A stretch of 64,000 nt of DNA, from contig JAMPUU010000020.1 in assembly GCA_030144965.1 (NCBI GenBank), positions 49,324 through 113,323 on the forward strand. Direction: 5' to 3'. Below are positions 17,660-26,318 of this stretch, piece after piece. The position numbers and the translations under genes were made by a program. How positions within the stretch are numbered: the first letter of the stretch is position 1; the number at the start of each line of letters is the position of its first letter. Under the pieces are notes generated by a model, which worked only from the letters and a program-made list of their open reading frames with translations, made no database searches and was not told the origin of the DNA. Source of the DNA: Nitrospira sp. BO4. Its GTDB lineage: Bacteria > Nitrospirota > Nitrospiria > Nitrospirales > Nitrospiraceae.

Positions 17660-17745
17660 GCAACGGAAGTGGTCCTTGACGCTATCGCTCCGACCGGCAG
17701 CGGGACAATTCTAGACAAGTCCGGCAAAAGCAACAGCGAGTGGAG
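17660..17745 (+). pseudogene. L,D-transpeptidase gene fragment
   Basis: The plus strand reads VVLDAIAPTGSGTILDKSGK then SNSEW, matching residues of the intact transpeptidase at 35214-35852 (VVLDAIASTGSGTILDKPGE). About 80-85% of bases match 35468-35545 by eye. Homology is lost on both sides, and the catalytic HG/HGC half is absent. It abuts the nxrA fragment, which lies in the opposite orientation, so two unrelated gene scraps were joined here. Confidence 0.82.
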
Positions 17746-17803
17746 TCTTGAACCAGACGGACTTCGGGAACAATATGCTCGGGGACCAATAAGGTTTACA
17801 AAT

Positions 17804-18066
17804 CTTAAAATGTTACGTGTAAGTAACGCGTTAAAATGCGGTTACAATGTTATTCATAACAACTTAATATTACAAGGTATATTTGCATAATCTCCTCTAC
17901 AGTTCAGCGCTGCATAGTCCAACAACGATACCATAACTACTCATATGGTTCTCCCGATGATCTGAGTTTCAAAACGTAAAAAATAGAACTTCTCGAATTT
18001 TGTCATAAGTTTATAATTCACATCCCGAAAAGTTACCAAGTCAATCGTGTGGTTTGAATATTGCGA
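17804..18066 (+). promoter_or_regulatory. second copy of the nxrA upstream region
   Basis: This 263-bp stretch aligns without net gaps to 60046-60308 upstream of nxrA (constant offset 42242). Identical or near-identical blocks lie at 17806-17818, 17922-17943 and 18039-18066, separated by diverged sequence. It includes an imperfect palindrome GTTACGT-GT-AAGTAAC at 17812-17827. Conserved islands in an otherwise diverging non-coding segment suggest selected regulatory sites. It lies about 276 bp before the outer-membrane-protein gene at 18342. Confidence 0.82.
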
Positions 18067-18341
18067 GTGCATACTACGATTTGCATCGAGTGCATATTGC
18101 GATAGGCATATTTCGAATAGAGAGGTCGAAGTTTAGCTTCGTATCGTTGTGCCAAAACTCAAATAGAGACAGGTTTTCTAAGCGAGGAGAGATCAATAGA
18201 CACTGCAGTGAAACCTGTCCAGACTAGTCTGGGACGACGGCGACACTAGCTTGCATATCCTCTCCCCCTAACAGCGTTGTCTGTCACCCCAAGACGAAAT
18301 CCTCAATGTCCCACCTCTAACGTATTAAGTCAAAGGAGCTG

Positions 18342-19571
18342 ATGATGTTACCCTGGAGAAAGATAGCTCTGTCCGCGGGCCTTCACGACCCGAAGGTCCT
18401 AGGCACTGCGGTGTGCCGAATGATGATCTTCTTATGGGCCTGCCTTTGGTGTCTGGGAGGGTTCACGCCGGACAGGGTGTGGGCTGAGGAGACCAGCGCT
18501 CAGTCCTCCCCAAGTTCCCCGAGCGCAGCACCCGCGAGCGAGGAGGAGTACTCGTTCTTCCGTCCTTCTCCTGAATGGGAGTGGAGGTTTTTCCCGACCC
18601 CCCAGGAAATTCAGAGGTACCGGAGGAGCTGGAATCCGTTTAGCCATGGGCCGATCCTGGCCAATTCCCCAGATGTTCAACCCAAGGGTCAGTTCCTGCT
18701 CCAGCTCTATGTCTTTAGCGAGGTTGGCGCCTCGCAGTACGGCAATACCATGTCGATAAAGCCTCACCACGCATCGACTGACCTCCAGGCGGTCGCCCCC
18801 ACCTGGTTCTTGGGGTATGGCATCACGGATAATATCGAGTTGGATATCGCTCCCCAACTTATATGGTACAACTCCTATAAGGATTCTGGCCCTTCGTTGT
18901 CCGGACATGGAACCGCACATCCTAACGATATTGGGCTTGGGGACACCACGATGTATCTCAAGACGCGCATCCGTGTGCAGGACCCGGACTCTTGGAAAGG
19001 GACCTTCACGCTCTACCACGGAATAAGCCTCCCGACCAGTCAATGGTTCGGCACTGGTACGTTCGGCACGCATCCCATTCCAGGCGGATTCGCTCCTCTA
19101 GGCCGCCTTCCGTCCAGTAAGTTCGGAGGACTTGCCCTCACAGAAGGCGTCATGTGGCGAAAGAACATCAAGCCGTTCCGGTTCATGGGCTCGGTGTATT
19201 ATACCTACACCATCCCCGGCAGCACGAGAGGCGAGACCACGTATAACGGCGATATCATCAATACTCGGGCCATCGCAGAATGGATTGTAGACGACAAGCG
19301 GGGGCTGGGCTTTGCCCTTGAGTTCCTCTCAGTCCATGGAGTGCCCTGGCGGATCGATGGGCATAGCCAAAACATCAACCCCACTACCTATAACCTGATT
19401 GGCTTGGAGCCCTCCATCCAGTATACGCTCTTCCATGGCCCGGGTGGCTCACTGGTAGCTGCCGCGGGATGTTTGTTCTCGCTCGCCGGGCAGAACGATA
19501 TCAACGCCATCTACCCCAACATGTCTATCTACTACTACTGGGCCAAAAAGGGCACTCCAGTGATGCGCTAA
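18342..19571 (+). CDS. putative outer membrane beta-barrel protein
   Basis: The 409-residue precursor has an unusually long n-region and a hydrophobic core (MMIFLWACLWCLGGF) ending near VWAEE. The mature part alternates polar and hydrophobic residues with many Gly, Tyr and Trp (FLGYGITDNIELDIAPQLIWYNS, TMYLKTRIRV, TFTLYHGISLPTSQW), as expected of an outer-membrane barrel, and ends in WAKKGTPVMR. I do not recognise the exact family; channel-type proteins annotated as transporters of the phenol-degradation meta pathway type have a similar look. The start is supported by AAGGAG at 18332-18337. The second copy of the nxrA upstream region precedes it, and cld follows after an IS3 remnant. Confidence 0.7.
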   Translation: MMLPWRKIALSAGLHDPKVLGTAVCRMMIFLWACLWCLGGFTPDRVWAEETSAQSSPSSPSAAPASEEEYSFFRPSPEWEWRFFPTPQEIQRYRRSWNPFSHGPILANSPDVQPKGQFLLQLYVFSEVGASQYGNTMSIKPHHASTDLQAVAPTWFLGYGITDNIELDIAPQLIWYNSYKDSGPSLSGHGTAHPNDIGLGDTTMYLKTRIRVQDPDSWKGTFTLYHGISLPTSQWFGTGTFGTHPIPGGFAPLGRLPSSKFGGLALTEGVMWRKNIKPFRFMGSVYYTYTIPGSTRGETTYNGDIINTRAIAEWIVDDKRGLGFALEFLSVHGVPWRIDGHSQNINPTTYNLIGLEPSIQYTLFHGPGGSLVAAAGCLFSLAGQNDINAIYPNMSIYYYWAKKGTPVMR

Positions 19572-19580
19572 CAGTCGATC

Positions 19581-19720
19581 GCGTTGGCGCATCGGCGTCG
19601 ATATGGCTATCGGCGGACCACGGCGGAACTTCGCCGGCGTGGTCTGCCGGTGAACCACAAACAGGTGGCGCGGCTCATGCGGGAAGACAACCTCGGCCAT
19701 CCAACCGCGAGCCTTCGGTG
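19581..19720 (+). mobile_element. IS3-family transposase (orfB) remnant
   Basis: From 19581 the plus strand encodes RRRYGYRRTTAELRRRGLPV and NHKQVARLMREDNL. This is the conserved stretch just before the integrase core of IS3/IS150-type OrfB transposases. It starts abruptly after the stop of the outer-membrane gene and is cut at about 19700-19720, with no DDE core or terminal repeats visible. It is a scar, not an active element. Confidence 0.85.
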
Positions 19721-19811
19721 AGCTCCTCAAATACCAAGCGGTCTTTTCTTGTGCGTTACGGGTCGATACCCTTCGTCCTAGGGATTGCTTCCATTTGTTA
19801 AGGAGGACTGC

Positions 19812-20597
19812 ATGCGGAATAGAACAGTCCTGGTCTTAGTACTTTTTGCTGTCATTGCTCTCGCACGAGTAGCTGGAGCGGAAGTGGATCGGGAGAAGTT
19901 ATTAAAGGAACCAGGCGTCTATGCAACGTTTGCCGCCTTCAAGGTCGGTGATCAATGGTCGCAAATGGATAAGCAAGCCAAGGCGGGCGCTGTGGAGGAA
20001 GTGAAACGGGTGTTTCAGATGCATGCGGACAAGGTCTCCGTGGATACCCACTTGGTGCGGGGCTTGTCCGAGAAAGCGGACTTTTTTCTCAGAGTGCACT
20101 CCAAAGAAATGATCGACAACCAGAATTTTTTGGTGGACTTTATGGGCACGTCGTTCGGAAAAGCCCTCAAGAACACCGACACGTTTAACGGCATCACAAA
20201 GGCCTTGAACTATGTGCCGAAATTTCCGGAGGAGCTAAAGGCTGAACTGAAGACTCCACCGCCTCAGGGCAGTCCGTACGTGGTGGTGGTCCCTGTCCGC
20301 AAAGATGCCGATTGGTGGCTGATGCCACAAGATGCCAGAACCACTTTGATGAAAGAGCATACAGATGCGACGGTGCTCTACCTGAAGACCGTGAAGCGCA
20401 AGCTCTACCACTCCAGCGGCCTAGACGATTTGGACTTCATCACGTATTTCGAGACAGCTAAGCTTGACGATTTCAATAACCTGGTGACCGCGTTACTGCA
20501 GGTGAAAGAGAACCGCCACAATAAACGGTTCGGTGAGCCCATCCTGCTAGGCACCATTCGTCCGCTTGATGAGATTCTGGAAATCATCGCGCGCTAG
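19812..20597 (+). CDS. cld: chlorite dismutase, periplasmic
   Basis: The 261-residue precursor starts at 19812, after AAGGAGG, with a signal peptide ending ARVAGA. The mature protein matches the pentameric Nitrospira-type Cld: DADWWLMPQDART, then KEHTDATVLYLKTVKRKLYH and DDLDFITYFET. His183 (EHT) and Arg196 (VKRK) are 13 residues apart, as are the proximal haem His160 and distal Arg173 in the N. defluvii enzyme. Glu233 (QVKE) matches the Glu that hydrogen-bonds the proximal His. Cld converts chlorite to chloride and O2. All key residues are present, so it should be active. An IS3 scar separates it from the preceding outer membrane gene. Confidence 0.95.
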   Translation: MRNRTVLVLVLFAVIALARVAGAEVDREKLLKEPGVYATFAAFKVGDQWSQMDKQAKAGAVEEVKRVFQMHADKVSVDTHLVRGLSEKADFFLRVHSKEMIDNQNFLVDFMGTSFGKALKNTDTFNGITKALNYVPKFPEELKAELKTPPPQGSPYVVVVPVRKDADWWLMPQDARTTLMKEHTDATVLYLKTVKRKLYHSSGLDDLDFITYFETAKLDDFNNLVTALLQVKENRHNKRFGEPILLGTIRPLDEILEIIAR

Positions 20598-20874
20598 GGT
20601 TCAAACTCTACCTTTGGTTATGATGTGGAAGTGCGTCAGACGCTGAGACGAGAGACGTATGGTTCTAAGAGAATGACGAACGACTTCTGAAAGAGATCAA
20701 GCGGGTGTTGGCCACCGAGTTGGCGCAGGAAGCAGGAGATCAATCACAAAATCAAAGCCAAACTGATGTCCTTTTCGAGGAACCTCGTTGAGAGCAACGC
20801 TGAATGGGACGTGCTCAATCGCAAGACTTCTAGGAAGAAACGCGAAAGCGAACCTGATCGAGAGGTGAGCGGAG

Positions 20875-21339
20875 ATGAAACCCTACATGACCGTGGTGAT
20901 TGTGATAGGGATTGTTCTTCTCTTGGCGAGTGGGATGGCCTGTTCGCAGAAGCACAAGCCGCTGGTGCCGTTGGCGCTTGAAGGCGAGGTGAAGTCGCAA
21001 GCGACTCAGTTAACGGAACAGGGGATGCAAGCCTATGAGGCTCGCCAATTCGAAGCAGCCAAGCAATACTTTGAGCAAGCGATGGCGGCAGCCCCAGAAT
21101 CGGGACAGGCACATTACAATTACGCCTTGGCATTGAAAACACTTGGCAATATTGATAGCGCGCGGCGGCACTTCATGGAAGCGGCTGATTTGGCTCCAGG
21201 AGACAAAATCATCTGGGATTCGCCAGCCCTCGCCCCGCATGGGGATCCCGAGTCCACCACCACCAACCAGAGTCGGTACGTAGAACGTCCCCAGGGGACT
21301 GTGCGGCCCAGTCTTGGCAACATGCCGGGAGCTTATTGA
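20875..21339 (+). CDS. TPR-containing lipoprotein
   Basis: A 154-residue protein with a signal peptide ending in the lipobox SGMAC, so probably lipid-anchored. Residues about 45-110 form two tetratricopeptide repeats (GMQAYEARQFEAAKQYFEQAM, SGQAHYNYALALKTLGNIDSA). The C-terminal tail (ESTTTNQSRYVERPQGTVRPS) is low-complexity and polar. TPR lipoproteins act as scaffolds in envelope complexes; the partner here is unknown. The 277 bp separating it from cld hold no recognised feature, and the two are on the same strand. Confidence 0.85.
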   Translation: MKPYMTVVIVIGIVLLLASGMACSQKHKPLVPLALEGEVKSQATQLTEQGMQAYEARQFEAAKQYFEQAMAAAPESGQAHYNYALALKTLGNIDSARRHFMEAADLAPGDKIIWDSPALAPHGDPESTTTNQSRYVERPQGTVRPSLGNMPGAY

Positions 21340-21514
21340 TAAAGGATGGAACCATTCAGGGGTATGAATGGGTGGCTGTGGGTGGAACGATCAGCCGATG
21401 GCCCTGAGTAACAGCGTCGGTGGCGAGGGAGATTCGTGCGGATCAAAAACCAACAGGAGGTCGATGTTGCCGGAACCTATGTGAGCATTCTCCGCGGATC
21501 ATCTCTCGTACGGA

Positions 21515-21814
21515 TCAGGCCTGGCTCGGTTTACCGACTGATTCGGCGCCGTTCTCCGCTTGCTTCCCCGCAGCAGCGATTTCTTCTTCGGCTTCTTTCA
21601 TAGAAGCTTGGAAGTCCTGTTCGACCATTTTGACTTCTTGTTGAATCATGTTCAGCTCCGGCTCCACGGACTTCCGTAGATCGTCAGCTGTATCTTTGAA
21701 ACTCTTGATGGCCTTGCCGACTTGCCTGCCTACTTCCGGAAGTTGCTTTGGGCCGAAAAGGAGAAACGCGATCACCAGAATGATTAAGATCTCACTGGCT
21801 CCCAATCCGAACAT
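21515..21814 (-). CDS. TatB-like twin-arginine translocation protein
   Basis: The 99-residue protein has one N-terminal membrane helix (GASEILIILVIAFLLFGPKQLPE) followed by an amphipathic helix (GRQVGKAIKSFKDTADDLRKSV) and a long acidic coiled tail. The FGPKQLPE hinge and extended tail favour TatB; the GKAIKSFK stretch is TatA-like, so the family split is not certain. Tat transports folded, cofactor-bearing proteins, and NxrA in this window carries a twin-arginine motif. It lies directly downstream of a TatA gene on the same strand; no tatC is seen in the window. Confidence 0.88.
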   Translation of the reverse strand: MFGLGASEILIILVIAFLLFGPKQLPEVGRQVGKAIKSFKDTADDLRKSVEPELNMIQQEVKMVEQDFQASMKEAEEEIAAAGKQAENGAESVGKPSQA

Positions 21815-21881
21815 ACGTCACATTGGTACGAGGAGGTTGCTGATTCCCCGCTCTCCGGTCGTGCCGGCACACGCGGACCGT

Positions 21882-22166
21882 CTAACCTTGTTTCACCTGG
21901 CCCGTTTGCGGGGCTTGTGATGCGGGCGATGGTTTCTCTTCCGATTGGGCGCTCACCTGAGCGGATGAGGGGGCCTGCGTCTGGGCCTGTTGAGACTGTT
22001 CGGCCGGCGTGACATCGATCGCATCGGCCTCATGAACGGACTTCTTGAAGCCTTTGATGGCTTTACCAAGGCCTTCTCCCAATTGAGGAAGTTTGCCTGC
22101 GCCGAAAATGATCAACACAATGATCAAGATCAGCATCAGTTCCATCCACCCAAATGAACCGAACAT
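21882..22166 (-). CDS. tatA: TatA twin-arginine translocation pore protein
   Basis: A 94-residue protein: short N-terminal membrane helix [20 protein letters not shown], then the TatA amphipathic helix [19 protein letters not shown], then a Gln/Ser/Pro-rich flexible tail. The start at 22166 was preferred over an upstream frame because Tat proteins begin immediately before the helix ([10 protein letters not shown]). TatA multimers form the transport pore. It is adjacent to a TatB-like gene and downstream of mnmA. Confidence 0.92.
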   Translation of the reverse strand: MFGSFGWMELMLILIIVLIIFGAGKLPQLGEGLGKAIKGFKKSVHEADAIDVTPAEQSQQAQTQAPSSAQVSAQSEEKPSPASQAPQTGQVKQG

Positions 22167-22315
22167 CAGTACCTCATTATGAACAAAAGGAGCGTGGGCG
22201 GAGTACGACAGGGCATCCAGGGCGACAAAGGCAAACCACACCCTCAAGTTCTAGTAAGCTGAAGGCTATAGAAGATTCTACGACAAGTCAAGATGAACAG
22301 CGTGGGTCAGGAACA

Positions 22316-23398
22316 TCAGAACGCTTGGATGATACCACCCCCGAGAACTTCCTCACCGTCATAGAAGACAGCAGATTGTCCCGGGCTTAGGGCTCTTTGA
22401 GGTTCGTGAAACCTGATGCGAAGGCTGGATGGGGTGAGTGGTGAAACAGTGGCGGGAGTCGGGGGCGTGGCGTAGCGTACTTTGACGTCAACCGTGACTT
22501 CACTTTCGCGGAGCCATGGGACGAAGAGGTTCAGGTCGCTCACCGTACACTCCTCCTTCCGAAGTGAGTGTTCCGGGCCGAGGAGCACGGTATTTGTCGC
22601 CGCATGAACTTGCTGAACATACAGACGCTCGCCAGTTGCAATGCCAAGCCCTCTACGTTGACCGGGCGTATAGAATGCAATTCCGTTATGCTGCCCCAGG
22701 GGCTGGCCGGCGACGTCGACAAAGAGTCCCGGTTTTTTGGCTTCGGGTGCTTCCTTCTCAATGAAGGTGCGGTAGTCTCCCTGGGAGACGAAACAGATCT
22801 CCTGGCTCTCCTTCAGCTCATCGGCGGGGAGGCCCATGGCTTCCGCTTCAACCCACACGTCTGACTTCTGGAGTCCGCCAACGGGGAAGAGGAGTTGGGG
22901 CAGCCATCGAGGGTTCAGTCGGTAGAGAAAGTAGGTTTGATCCTTGCCATGGTCAGCGGCACGAGCGAGGACCGAATAGCCGCGATTCATCTGAAGACGG
23001 GCATAGTGTCCCGTCGCGACGTAGTCGAAGCCCCGGGATGTGGCGAGGTCCACGAGCCCCCGAAGCTTCACGCGCTCATTGCAGCGGACGCAGGGGTTTG
23101 GCGTGGTGCCGCTGGTATAGCCGGTCAGAAAGTCGTCGATAACCCCCGTGCGAAATGTGTCGCGAGCATCAAACACCTCGTGGGGGATGTGCAGGACTTT
23201 CGCAACGTGTTTGGCAATGCCGACTTTGCAGCAGCCTCGTTCTTGCCACTTCTTGGAGGTCGCGACCGATTCGTCTTCGTGCTCCCAGACCTGGAGGGTG
23301 ACGCCGTGGACATCATAGCCCTGGCGCACGAGCAACGCGGCAGCAACGGAGCTATCAACTCCGCCGCTCATCCCAAGCAGAACAGTGGGGCGAGTCAT
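22316..23398 (-). CDS. mnmA: tRNA-specific 2-thiouridylase MnmA
   Basis: The 360-residue enzyme has the PP-loop MSGGVDSSVAAALLVRQGYDV near the N-terminus, TPNPCVRCNERVKLR with the catalytic Cys pair element, and ESQEICFV with the second catalytic Cys. It thiolates U34 of tRNA-Lys, -Glu and -Gln using persulfide sulfur. The start at 23398 begins exactly at the PP-loop strand (MTRPTVLLGMSGG); a longer frame to 23428 is unlikely. Together with mnmE and mnmG a few kilobases away, the window supplies both U34 modification branches. Confidence 0.97.
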   Translation of the reverse strand: MTRPTVLLGMSGGVDSSVAAALLVRQGYDVHGVTLQVWEHEDESVATSKKWQERGCCKVGIAKHVAKVLHIPHEVFDARDTFRTGVIDDFLTGYTSGTTPNPCVRCNERVKLRGLVDLATSRGFDYVATGHYARLQMNRGYSVLARAADHGKDQTYFLYRLNPRWLPQLLFPVGGLQKSDVWVEAEAMGLPADELKESQEICFVSQGDYRTFIEKEAPEAKKPGLFVDVAGQPLGQHNGIAFYTPGQRRGLGIATGERLYVQQVHAATNTVLLGPEHSLRKEECTVSDLNLFVPWLRESEVTVDVKVRYATPPTPATVSPLTPSSLRIRFHEPQRALSPGQSAVFYDGEEVLGGGIIQAF

Positions 23399-23432
23399 AG
23401 GGGGCCATTCTACCGGGAGAATGGGCAAAGGG

Positions 23433-23879
23433 CTAGAGGCTGGAGGGGCGTAGCTTGCTGCGAAGAGTCGTCAAGTCGTGAACGCTTTTCGATGACGAGG
23501 GATGCTCATCCACCCATTTGTGAGCCCCCATGTCGCACATGCCGTGGAAGTGAGCGCCGTCTTCGATGGAAATGCCCGGGGTTCGGATATCACCGATGAG
23601 AATCCCAGGCTTTTGGATTTGAACCTTGGCAGTGGCCGTCACCGTGCCGTTGATCTTGCCGCTGGTCATCAAGACCGCGGCAGAAATAATCCCCTTGACG
23701 ACCGCTTGTTCCCCGACGATCAGGGTTCCTGTGGTGTGGACTTCACCTTCGACGCGGCCATCGATACGGATCGTTCCATCAAAGTTGACGATCCCTTTGA
23801 AATCGACACCTTTCCCTAGAAAGGTGAAATTCCCATCGTTACCGGCGTCCTGTGCATGTTTTTCTCCGAGAGCCCACAT
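23433..23879 (-). CDS. bactofilin (polymer-forming cytoskeletal protein)
   Basis: A 148-residue protein with the bactofilin (DUF583) beta-helix: FTFLGKGVDFKGIVNFDGTI, RIDGRVEGEVHTTGTLIVGE, AVVKGIISAAVLMTSGKING, then VQIQKPGILIGDIRTPGISI. Each ladder rung is about 18 residues. Bactofilins polymerise without nucleotide and organise cell shape, polarity or chromosome-segregation proteins. Short disordered ends flank the core, as usual. It sits between mnmA and a second bactofilin. Confidence 0.93.
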   Translation of the reverse strand: MWALGEKHAQDAGNDGNFTFLGKGVDFKGIVNFDGTIRIDGRVEGEVHTTGTLIVGEQAVVKGIISAAVLMTSGKINGTVTATAKVQIQKPGILIGDIRTPGISIEDGAHFHGMCDMGAHKWVDEHPSSSKSVHDLTTLRSKLRPSSL

Positions 23880-23980
23880 CAGCGTTCCATGCTCCTTATG
23901 ACAGAAACCGACGAGGCACTATGCCAAATAGCGTCGAACGAAGAGCTGCTGCGTCCACCTATGTTTAGAATATCATATGG

Positions 23981-24484
23981 CTAGACGTTGACCCTCCTCA
24001 CTCCGCTCTCGGTAGTAGGTCCGACAGGATGGAGAGACGTGTCTCGAGGAACTTCTCTCTGTGCGGGGCGCACGGCTTGTTCCATCTCCAAGGTACCATT
24101 AAACAGGACTCCTTCTTCGATGGAGAGCATCGGAGTGACGACTCCCCCGCTGATCACGGCGGGCGCACGGAGTTTCATCTTTTCTCGCGCGTGAATTTCC
24201 CCCGTGATCTTGCCTTTACAGACAATGGTGCCGGCGGTGACTTTGGCGGTGATGACGGCTTCTTCACCGACCAATAAGATGCCGTCCGTGTGGATTTCCC
24301 CCTCTAGGGTTCCATCGATCCGCACGGTCCCGTTATAGGTAATGGTGCCCTTGAAGACCACACCCTTTCCCACAAAGGCGCTGACATCTTGTTGAGCGTC
24401 GGACCTTGTCGAATCAAAGCCCGTTCCGGTGCCCTCAAGGTCCACTTCATCAGCGCGCCTGCCGTCCTGTTTGTCCTTCCACAT
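23981..24484 (-). CDS. second bactofilin
   Basis: The 167-residue protein has the same rungs as its neighbour (VSAFVGKGVVFKGTITYNGT, VRIDGTLEGEIHTDGILLVG, EEAVITAKVTAGTIVCKGKI) with a longer charged N-terminal arm and a C-terminal tail. The start at 24484 has GGAGG upstream; a frame from 24529 is less likely. Two bactofilins beside parAB suggest a polar scaffold for ParB/origin anchoring, as known for BacNOP in Myxococcus. That role is an inference from context. Confidence 0.92.
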   Translation of the reverse strand: MWKDKQDGRRADEVDLEGTGTGFDSTRSDAQQDVSAFVGKGVVFKGTITYNGTVRIDGTLEGEIHTDGILLVGEEAVITAKVTAGTIVCKGKITGEIHAREKMKLRAPAVISGGVVTPMLSIEEGVLFNGTLEMEQAVRPAQREVPRDTSLHPVGPTTESGVRRVNV

Positions 24485-24660
24485 ACGATCGCCTCCTCTC
24501 ACAGAGTGGGATAGGGGTGCCTGAATCAATCATGTTCGTTGCCGTTAGATGTCGTATCGGTTGGTCCCGACAGGATATTTAGCGTTCATAGGCGTCAAAA
24601 TGCAACAAGGTGCACCTTTTTTGAGGGTTTGTTAGGACCCGGTCGCCCCCAAACGAAGGA

Positions 24661-25509
24661 TTACCCAAGCAGAGTCTCAAGGACGCCATCGAGTTCGTCC
24701 GAAGAAAAATAGTGAATGACGAGTTTACCTCCCTGCTTCTGGGGATGGACGGTCACTTTGGTGCCGAGACGCTTCTGTAATCGTGCTTCAAGGTCGGCCC
24801 ATTGTCCACTACGGGCAGGCTTTTGCTGCCGCTTCTTCCCCACGAGCGAGAGTTCGACGAGCTTTTCCGTTTCTCTAACAGAGAGGGCGCCGGATGCGAC
24901 GAGTTTTCCGACTTTCAGCTGGTCTTCAGGGGACTGCAGCCCCAGAAGCGCTTTGGCATGGCCGGCGGAAAGCGTTCGTGCTTCGACAAGTTCCTGGAGT
25001 TCCGGATGAAGATAGGTGAGTCGAATGAAGTTCGCGACTGAGGAACGATCACGGCCGACCTTCACAGCCACCGCGTCCTGAGTGAGGCCGAATTCGTTCA
25101 TCATGCGCGAATAGGCACGCGCCGTTTCCATGGGGTTCAAGTCTTCCCGCTGGAGATTCTCGACCAAGGCGAGCAACAGCGATTCTTGATCGCCGCAATT
25201 CTTAATCACCGCTGGGATCATGGCCAAACCAGCTTCCTTGCAGGCCCTCCATCGTCTCTCCCCGGCGATGAGTTCGTAGATCCCGTCCCCCTTCCGACGG
25301 ACGATAATAGGTTGAAGGATCCCGCTCTCCTTAATGGACGCGGCGAGATCGGCGAGTTCTTCCGAGGCGAAGGTCTGCCGTGGCTGATAGCGATTCGGCA
25401 CGATATCCTCTAGGCGGATCCGCTGAACGTCGGCCGTCTCAGCCGGCTTGGTTACCTTGGAGGAAGGTAAGAGGGCGTCGAGTCCTTTACCGAGCGCTTT
25501 TTTCTCCAT
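24661..25509 (-). CDS. parB: chromosome-partitioning protein ParB (CTPase)
   Basis: The 282-residue protein opens with [13 protein letters not shown], a typical ParB/Spo0J N-terminus. [37 protein letters not shown] follows, with the [12 protein letters not shown] box that binds CTP, then the helix-turn-helix region ([23 protein letters not shown]), and a C-terminal dimerisation end. The first good start is the ATG at 25509, inside the end of parA. ParB loads at parS; two such sites lie at 26288 and 26962. Confidence 0.97.
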   Translation of the reverse strand: MEKKALGKGLDALLPSSKVTKPAETADVQRIRLEDIVPNRYQPRQTFASEELADLAASIKESGILQPIIVRRKGDGIYELIAGERRWRACKEAGLAMIPAVIKNCGDQESLLLALVENLQREDLNPMETARAYSRMMNEFGLTQDAVAVKVGRDRSSVANFIRLTYLHPELQELVEARTLSAGHAKALLGLQSPEDQLKVGKLVASGALSVRETEKLVELSLVGKKRQQKPARSGQWADLEARLQKRLGTKVTVHPQKQGGKLVIHYFSSDELDGVLETLLG

Positions 25510-26263
25510 GAGCAATAAACTCCTTAGCTAAAGTTACGTAAGCCTGCGAACCAGCCGATGCAACGTTGTACAAGATCCCCGGGCGGCCATAACTCGGCGC
25601 CTCAGCGAGAGCGACATTGCGAGGAATAACGGTTTGGTAAACCTTGTCTTGGAAGTGAGACCGAATTTGTTCGGCAACCTGCCTGGACAAGGTATTGCGT
25701 GAATCAAACATCGTCAAGACTATGCCTTCGACGTCTAGGTCTGGATTAAACGATTGATGGACGAGATCGATACTGCCGATGAGACGCGTCAGGCCTTCCA
25801 TTGCGTAGTATTCACATTGGACGGGTATCAAAACTGAGCTGGCAGCGGTCAGCGCATTGATGGTGAGAATTCCAAGAGCCGGGGGGCAGTCGAGAAAAAT
25901 AAAATCGTACTTATCTCTGACGTCACTAATAATAAACCTCAGATGACTCTCACGGCCTTCAACATTCGCGAGCTCAACTTCCGCTCCAGCAAGATCTGCA
26001 TTGGCAGGTAGGAGTGAGAGTCCTGGAACGGGTGTTTCCGTTGCAGACTCTTGGATAGTACTGCTCTTAACGAGACAGCTGTAGGTGCTGCCTTTCAGCG
26101 ATCTTTGGTCGACACCAAGGCCGCTTGTCGCATTTCCTTGAGGATCCATGTCAACCAACAGCACAGACCTTCCCTCCAAGGCAATTGCAGAGGAAAGATT
26201 TATCGCCGTAGTAGTCTTCCCGACGCCACCTTTTTGATTTGCAAACGCGATAACCTTTCCCAT
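25487..26263 (-). CDS. parA: chromosome-partitioning ATPase ParA (Soj)
   Basis: The 258-residue ATPase has the deviant Walker [18 protein letters not shown], Walker [15 protein letters not shown] and the [15 protein letters not shown] motif. It partners ParB to move the origin region. It overlaps parB by about 23 bp, so the genes are coupled. A parS site lies 25 bp upstream of its start. Confidence 0.98.
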   Translation of the reverse strand: MGKVIAFANQKGGVGKTTTAINLSSAIALEGRSVLLVDMDPQGNATSGLGVDQRSLKGSTYSCLVKSSTIQESATETPVPGLSLLPANADLAGAEVELANVEGRESHLRFIISDVRDKYDFIFLDCPPALGILTINALTAASSVLIPVQCEYYAMEGLTRLIGSIDLVHQSFNPDLDVEGIVLTMFDSRNTLSRQVAEQIRSHFQDKVYQTVIPRNVALAEAPSYGRPGILYNVASAGSQAYVTLAKEFIAHGEKSAR

Positions 26264-26287
26264 TCATATGCTCCTACACTCAATTCA

Positions 26288-26303
26288 TGTTCCACGTGGA
26301 ACA
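26288..26303. promoter_or_regulatory. parS site
   Basis: TGTTCCACGTGGAACA is a perfect 16-bp palindrome that differs from the Bacillus parS consensus only at the two symmetric T-to-C/A-to-G positions. It lies between parA and rsmG. Confidence 0.92.
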
Positions 26304-26318
26304 TGGAAAACAATTTGA

